From a virus, in the IMG/VR virus record IMGVR_UViG_3300027128_000009, positions 1 through 35,386 of that record: a DNA stretch of 35,386 nucleotides; one strand, given 5' to 3'. Made by a program: the position numbers and the translations under genes. The notes under the pieces are model-generated. The model worked only from the letters and a program-made list of their open reading frames with translations, did no database searches and was not told the origin of the DNA. This document shows, one piece after another, positions 33,265 to 35,386 of this stretch (the first letter of the stretch is position 1; the number at the start of each line of letters is the position of its first letter).

Positions 33265-34330
33265 TCCTATTGCAGTCAGTAAGAGTGTAATCAGCAGCAC
33301 TCCTACTGAGAAGCTCGAACGGGCACGCGATTTCTTGAACAAACTTCAAGAACTTCGTGGTCTAGAGAAGTTGCAGTCCACCTACATTGATGGCGTGGGG
33401 AAAGCTATCACATATAACGGTCATGATAAGGTGTACTACGACTTCCGATTCGATGGCACAGTTACAGGACGATTGTCTTGTGCTGCATATTCCGCTCGTG
33501 AGAATATGGGTGTGTCGTTCCACACTTTGCCTCGGACCAAGGATCCGAACATCCGTAGCCTATTCGTAGCTCCCAAAGATCACTACTTTATCGCTGCTGA
33601 CTACTCAGCGATGGAACTTAGAATCTTGGCTCATGTGTGCAAAGATAAAAACTTAGTGCAAGCGTTCTTCTCTGGTCAAGACCTGCACAAGTACACAGCC
33701 TCGCTTATTTGGAAGAAGCCTATCGACCAGATCACTAAGGAAGAACGCCAGATCGCTAAGTCAGTTTCGTTCTTGATCGTGTATGGTGGTAGCGAGTTCA
33801 AGCTCAGTAAGACTGTTAATATTGATATTGACGAAGCTAAAGACATCATTGATACTTATGGAACGGTTTATCCCGGCGTGTTTGCTTGGATGAATGAGGT
33901 CAAGGAATACATTAACAAGAATAAGTACGCCAAGAGTATTTTCGGTCGCCGTAGAAATCTAGACAATATCAGATCTCCTATCCCCAAGATCCGTTCTCGT
34001 TGCGAGCGTCAGGGTGTGAATTTCATTATCCAAAGCTCTGCATCAGAGATCACAACCTTCGCACTTTTAGATATTGCTCAAGAGTTTAAAGCGCAAAACA
34101 TGCAATCTCGTGTTGTTGCAAGCGTACACGACTCGATTGAAGTTGTTAGTCCCAAGGATGAGATTGACGAAGCTCTGATGATTATGAATCATAAAATGAC
34201 ACAATACCCCTACCTCCGTAAGGTCATGGGATTTAATTGTGCAGTCCCCATGGCTATTGAGGATGTAAAGTTTAACAAGAGTGGCGGTGTCGCCAATATT
34301 AAGGAGATTAAGAATGTCATTGTCGGCTGA
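33251..34330 (+). CDS. PolA fragment 3: fingers and palm of family-A DNA polymerase
   Basis: 359 residues. Residues 20-48 finish the thumb (LEKLQSTYIDGV). FRFDGTVTGRLSC at 66-77 follows, then motif A DYSAMELRILAH with D117, motif B RQIAKSVSFLIVYGG with R166, K170 and F174, and motif C VHDSIE with H293/D294. All polymerase catalytic residues are therefore present. F174 sits at the site that decides ddNTP discrimination. No ribosome-binding site precedes the ATG, which lies inside the dNMP kinase gene, so translation is coupled. This fragment shares its frame with fragment 2. It overlaps the ThyX gene by 17 bases. Confidence 0.9.
   Translation: MARTDPIAVSKSVISSTPTEKLERARDFLNKLQELRGLEKLQSTYIDGVGKAITYNGHDKVYYDFRFDGTVTGRLSCAAYSARENMGVSFHTLPRTKDPNIRSLFVAPKDHYFIAADYSAMELRILAHVCKDKNLVQAFFSGQDLHKYTASLIWKKPIDQITKEERQIAKSVSFLIVYGGSEFKLSKTVNIDIDEAKDIIDTYGTVYPGVFAWMNEVKEYINKNKYAKSIFGRRRNLDNIRSPIPKIRSRCERQGVNFIIQSSASEITTFALLDIAQEFKAQNMQSRVVASVHDSIEVVSPKDEIDEALMIMNHKMTQYPYLRKVMGFNCAVPMAIEDVKFNKSGGVANIKEIKNVIVG
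34301..34307 (+). promoter_or_regulatory. Ribosome-binding site choosing the ThyX start at 34314
   Basis: AAGGAGA lies six bases before ATG 34314. The frame runs further up to a GTG at 34281, inside the polymerase gene, but that codon has no such site and adds residues (MAVSPILRRLR) that do not look like ThyX. The start at 34314 is therefore preferred. Confidence 0.85.
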
Positions 34331-35114
34331 AAACCCTAATAGAAGTTATTTCCTCAACGATGGTATTGGGTTTATTTCAATCGTAGATAGGATGAAGAAT
34401 GATGCTGCCTTGAAAGTAGTAAACGCAGCACGCATTAGTTATTCTAAAGTACGATACGAGATGGAAGAGAAGGATATTAATTTAGTTAAGTTCCTTCTTG
34501 CACACTCGCATACATCTCCGTTCCGTCATAGCTACTATACCTTCCATGTTAAAGCTCCCCTATTTACACTCCGTCAATGGATAAAGTATCAGGTAGGCAG
34601 TACTTGGAGAAAATACGAAGTTGATGGGAACCCTGTGTCTGTAGAGATGTTTGATCTGATGTACGATACAGACAAGGGATGCTCGTGGAATGAGGTGAGT
34701 GGTCGATACGCTCCATTCAAGCCTGAGTTCTACATTCCGATGATGATGCGTGCAAACCCTCCTCACGGCAATAAGCAGGCTAGTGTTGTGCTTGGATCAG
34801 ACTTCGATCACTCAGCAGCTAGAATTAAGATGTTTAATGAGTGCGAAGCTGCCTACAAAGCATACGAGGAAAGAATTGAATCAGGTATTGCTAAGGAGAT
34901 CGCTCGTATGATGCTTCCTCAAAACATCTACACAGAGGCGTACTGGACTGTGAGCTTGCAGGGAGTACTACACTTCTTACAGCAACGACTACACCCCGAT
35001 GCTCAGTTCGAGATTCAGCGTGCAGCAAATTCTATATATACCCTCGTCTGTCCTGACCTAAACAGAATGGAAATAACTAAGTCTTCTATCTTAGGGGGTG
35101 AAACAAATGCGTGA
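34314..35114 (+). CDS. thyX: Flavin-dependent thymidylate synthase ThyX
   Basis: 266 residues. It converts dUMP to dTMP using FAD and methylene-tetrahydrofolate. Visible motifs: HTSPFRH at 66-72, LRQWIKYQVGS at 87-96, SWNEVSGRY at 124-132, LPQNIYTEAYW and the C-terminal HFLQQRLHPDAQFEIQ with the substrate/FAD residues. Two things are odd: the family motif RHR is KYQ here, and 28 extra residues lie between it and the S-x-N-E-x-S motif that normally follows after two residues. Overlap with PolA fragment 3 and with the next gene shows it belongs to the replication operon. The identity is firm; activity should be checked. Confidence 0.88.
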   Translation: MSLSAENPNRSYFLNDGIGFISIVDRMKNDAALKVVNAARISYSKVRYEMEEKDINLVKFLLAHSHTSPFRHSYYTFHVKAPLFTLRQWIKYQVGSTWRKYEVDGNPVSVEMFDLMYDTDKGCSWNEVSGRYAPFKPEFYIPMMMRANPPHGNKQASVVLGSDFDHSAARIKMFNECEAAYKAYEERIESGIAKEIARMMLPQNIYTEAYWTVSLQGVLHFLQQRLHPDAQFEIQRAANSIYTLVCPDLNRMEITKSSILGGETNA

Positions 35115-35386
35115 TCCTCAAATGTTAATCTTTGGCGACCTGCACCTTCGGGATGATATTCCGGATTACCTAGATGCACAATGTGCATTTATCGAGAAAA
35201 CGGTAAAAGATTTCAACGAGATATGTCCTATTAATTATCCTAAGATTGTATTTCTAGGGGACATCTTCGATAAAAGAAATCCTAGCATAAAAGTTATGCT
35301 TGCATTAAAAGCTCTTCTAAGCAAGCTACATGCTGATGTTTTTATTGTAAGAGGAAATCACGATGCAGTATCCAAGGCTGATGATG
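35107..35386 (+). CDS. SbcD / T4 gp47-like nuclease subunit (3' end outside window)
   Basis: 93 residues visible. This is the start of a calcineurin-like phosphoesterase: IFGDLHL with D11 and H13, FLGDIFDKRNP with D52 and D55, and VRGNHDA with N84-H85-D86. These are the metal-binding motifs of Mre11/SbcD/gp47, which works with a Rad50/SbcC/gp46 ATPase in recombination and host-DNA processing. The ATG overlaps the ThyX stop by eight bases. The partner gene probably follows downstream. Confidence 0.88.
   Translation, partial: MRDPQMLIFGDLHLRDDIPDYLDAQCAFIEKTVKDFNEICPINYPKIVFLGDIFDKRNPSIKVMLALKALLSKLHADVFIVRGNHDAVSKADD

Noticed and set aside
32700-33270. Group I intron or intein between PolA fragments 2 and 3
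   Set aside because: The interval is entirely filled by the dNMP kinase frame, which overlaps both neighbours, leaving no room for a non-coding intron core. The fragment ends show no Cys/Ser splice junction or HN motif, and no homing endonuclease is present.
34281-34313. Upstream GTG start for ThyX
   Set aside because: No ribosome-binding site, non-ThyX residues, and a good AAGGAGA with ATG at 34314.
1-35386. tRNA genes, CRISPR arrays, insertion sequences or integrase/attachment sites
   Set aside because: No cloverleaf-like, repeat-spacer or transposase pattern was noticed on either strand in the gaps; the gaps are short and almost all DNA is coding.

Overview
The window looks like part of an AT-rich, distantly T4-like myovirus genome. 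T4-type head genes appear in T4 order (prohead protease gp21, scaffold gp22, major capsid gp23). There are also neck proteins (gp13, gp14, gp15), a tail sheath and tail tube (gp18, gp19), a PAAR spike tip, a gp7/P2 gpI-type baseplate wedge, and a gp55-type late sigma factor. Only one exact T4 late-promoter core (TATAAATA) lies between genes; it is just upstream of the head-assembly cassette. The host cannot be read from the window, but AGGAGG/AAGGAG ribosome-binding sites in front of many genes point to a Gram-negative-like bacterium.

Layout. 1-14198 (+): a baseplate/tail-fibre block with a truncated wedge protein, an RCC1 beta-propeller tail protein, a small protein sharing the propeller protein's base domain, a beta-helix protein, two large structural proteins and the PAAR tip. 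14199-20100 (+): head assembly, with an intergenic TATAAATA, a gp67-like acidic protein, five small lysine-rich proteins with (L/I)-x-x-E motifs, protease, scaffold and capsid, closed by a strong terminator. 20101-29485 (+): neck and tail, with a neck gene broken by an apparent one-base frameshift, gp14, gp15, another base-domain protein, a 56-residue protein, sheath, tube, a second tube-like protein and an 879-residue unknown. 29479-31194: early or middle genes on both strands, with a PD-(D/E)XK nuclease (-), an unknown, a thioredoxin-like protein and the late sigma factor (-). 31218-35386 (+): a tightly overlapping replication and nucleotide operon.

The most unusual feature is that operon. 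A family-A DNA polymerase is spread over three reading frames. The first carries a UDG-like domain and most of the exonuclease. The second carries the end of the exonuclease and the thumb start. The third carries the fingers and palm. A complete dNMP kinase gene lies between the second and third, and every junction is a short stop/start overlap. ThyX and an SbcD/gp47-type nuclease follow, so the operon couples DNA synthesis, nucleotide supply and recombination.

The gp55-like sigma is short and shows no recognisable C-terminal clamp-binding tail. That fits a phage that replicates with a PolA rather than the T4 gp43/gp45 clamp replisome. Two tail operon heads share an identical 11-base AT motif followed at once by a stem-loop, which may be a phage-specific promoter class.
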